DNA of 64,000 nt from Dendrolimus kikuchii. Lineage: Eukaryota > Arthropoda > Insecta > Lepidoptera > Lasiocampidae. Below, in pieces: positions 63,351 through 64,000 of the stretch. Where the stretch lies: positions 24,727,051 through 24,791,050 of the forward strand of contig CM034391.1 of NCBI GenBank assembly GCA_019925095.2, written 5' to 3'. The translations under genes were made by a program, and so were the position numbers. Below the pieces are notes generated by a model. It had not been told where the DNA came from. It ran no database searches and saw nothing but the letters and a program-made list of their open reading frames with translations. Within the stretch, counting starts at the first letter, position 1; the number at the start of each line of letters is the position of its first letter.

Positions 63351-64000
63351 AATCATAATTGGGAAAGGTTATGTTTAAATAAATACATCTTCCCTCATAA
63401 ATACATTTGAAACCTAAGTAATTTAGACTGGAACTAACAGTTCTCCACCTTGGTTTAAACAACAAATAGATATCATATTTCTAAAGAGCATCCATTAGCG
63501 GACAAAGGGCTTGTCTTTTATGATACACTGAATGAGATTATAATTTCAGCTATTGTTTAGCTTTGAAAGTTATGAGCTTTTCCTATTCTATGTCATACTG
63601 TGTCATATCTTGATCTGGGTAGTAGATTTTTTGAAATGACATTAGCTTGATTTTTTCTTCCTTTTCATCTCCTTTGACATTTGTCAAAGTAGAGATATGT
63701 TTCGCTTTGTTATTCTTTATATTTCTTACTAAAAAAATATTTCTTTATTGTCTTTTTTATTATGTAATTCTTAGTTCTAATTATCTGTTTTACTGTCAAA
63801 CCTTACCGAGGTTTAACATTTGCTGACAGAGTCTAGGGGTCGTTGATGTGTTCATAGGAAGCCAAATATAAGAAGGGTATTAAAAATTACAATCTTCCAG
63901 GAAAATAGAACTCTTAAAAGCTAAACTCTGTTACTACTGCACCAGTCATTTTACTATTGAAATATATTACTGGACCCAGACCAAACCAATCTCAATGGGG
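63351..64000. other. Nothing recognised
   Basis: AT-rich to the window end. A short palindrome TTTGACATTTGTCAAA lies at about 63674-63689. No supported gene. Confidence 0.4.

Overview
This is an AT-rich stretch of insect nuclear DNA, most likely from a moth or butterfly. The evidence is repeat content: short Helitron-like elements with A|TC...CTAG|T borders, tRNA-derived SINEs, 5'-truncated RTE-type and other non-LTR retrotransposon tails, an insect mariner, and solo LTRs. I find no convincing multi-exon host gene, tRNA or rRNA gene. A 77-codon frame entering at the left edge (2-235) is the only candidate host exon. Almost everything recognisable is mobile or tandemly repeated DNA, much of it nested.

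Family names used here are my own labels. S340: a ~310-345 bp retroposon-like repeat with about 25 copies, 5' end (T)ATCCGTGCAGG, 3' end CTCCTGCAATAAAA, and no tRNA head. tSINE-1 and tSINE-2: tRNA-derived SINEs. RTE-a, b, c, d: 3' fragments of RTE-like LINEs with TATG, GTAA, GAT or no clear tail. L-hp: LINE fragments with a conserved 3' stem-loop. HEL-1 to HEL-4: Helitron-like elements. LTR-A: a solo LTR family. DINE-like: a ~500 bp palindrome-rich element. TIR-E: an element with GGGCCCAATTCTG termini.

Layout. 1-13 kb: LINE tails, RTE-a/b, HEL elements and microsatellites. 13.8-14.4, 23.0-23.5 and 28.0-28.5 kb: three closely similar DINE-like copies. 19.4-21.0 kb: a dead mariner split by an S340. 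24.9-28.6 kb: a ~365-390 bp tandem array carrying S340, RTE-a and DINE-like insertions. 28.8-31.3 kb: a solo LTR inside HEL-1, then a long-TIR element split by a LINE. 39.2-41.2 kb: a second tandem array (~190-265 bp). 47.26-51.06 kb: the main discovery, an apparently complete 3.8 kb DNA transposon with matching terminal inverted repeats, an ATAT target duplication and one long intact reading frame (775 aa, with a probable intron at its start codon). 55.8-56.7 kb: a perfectly regular 133-bp array of seven units. 59.8-61.4 kb: Helitron-like arms in inverted orientation. 61.6-62.7 kb: a TIR element filled with two opposed RTE tails.

The order of events can be read from the nesting. Satellites and long-TIR elements are old. 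Mariner, HEL and L-hp came next. S340, RTE-a, LTR-A and DINE-like copies are younger. The 3.8 kb transposon, with an open frame and matching ends, looks among the youngest. Only that element has apparently intact coding capacity.
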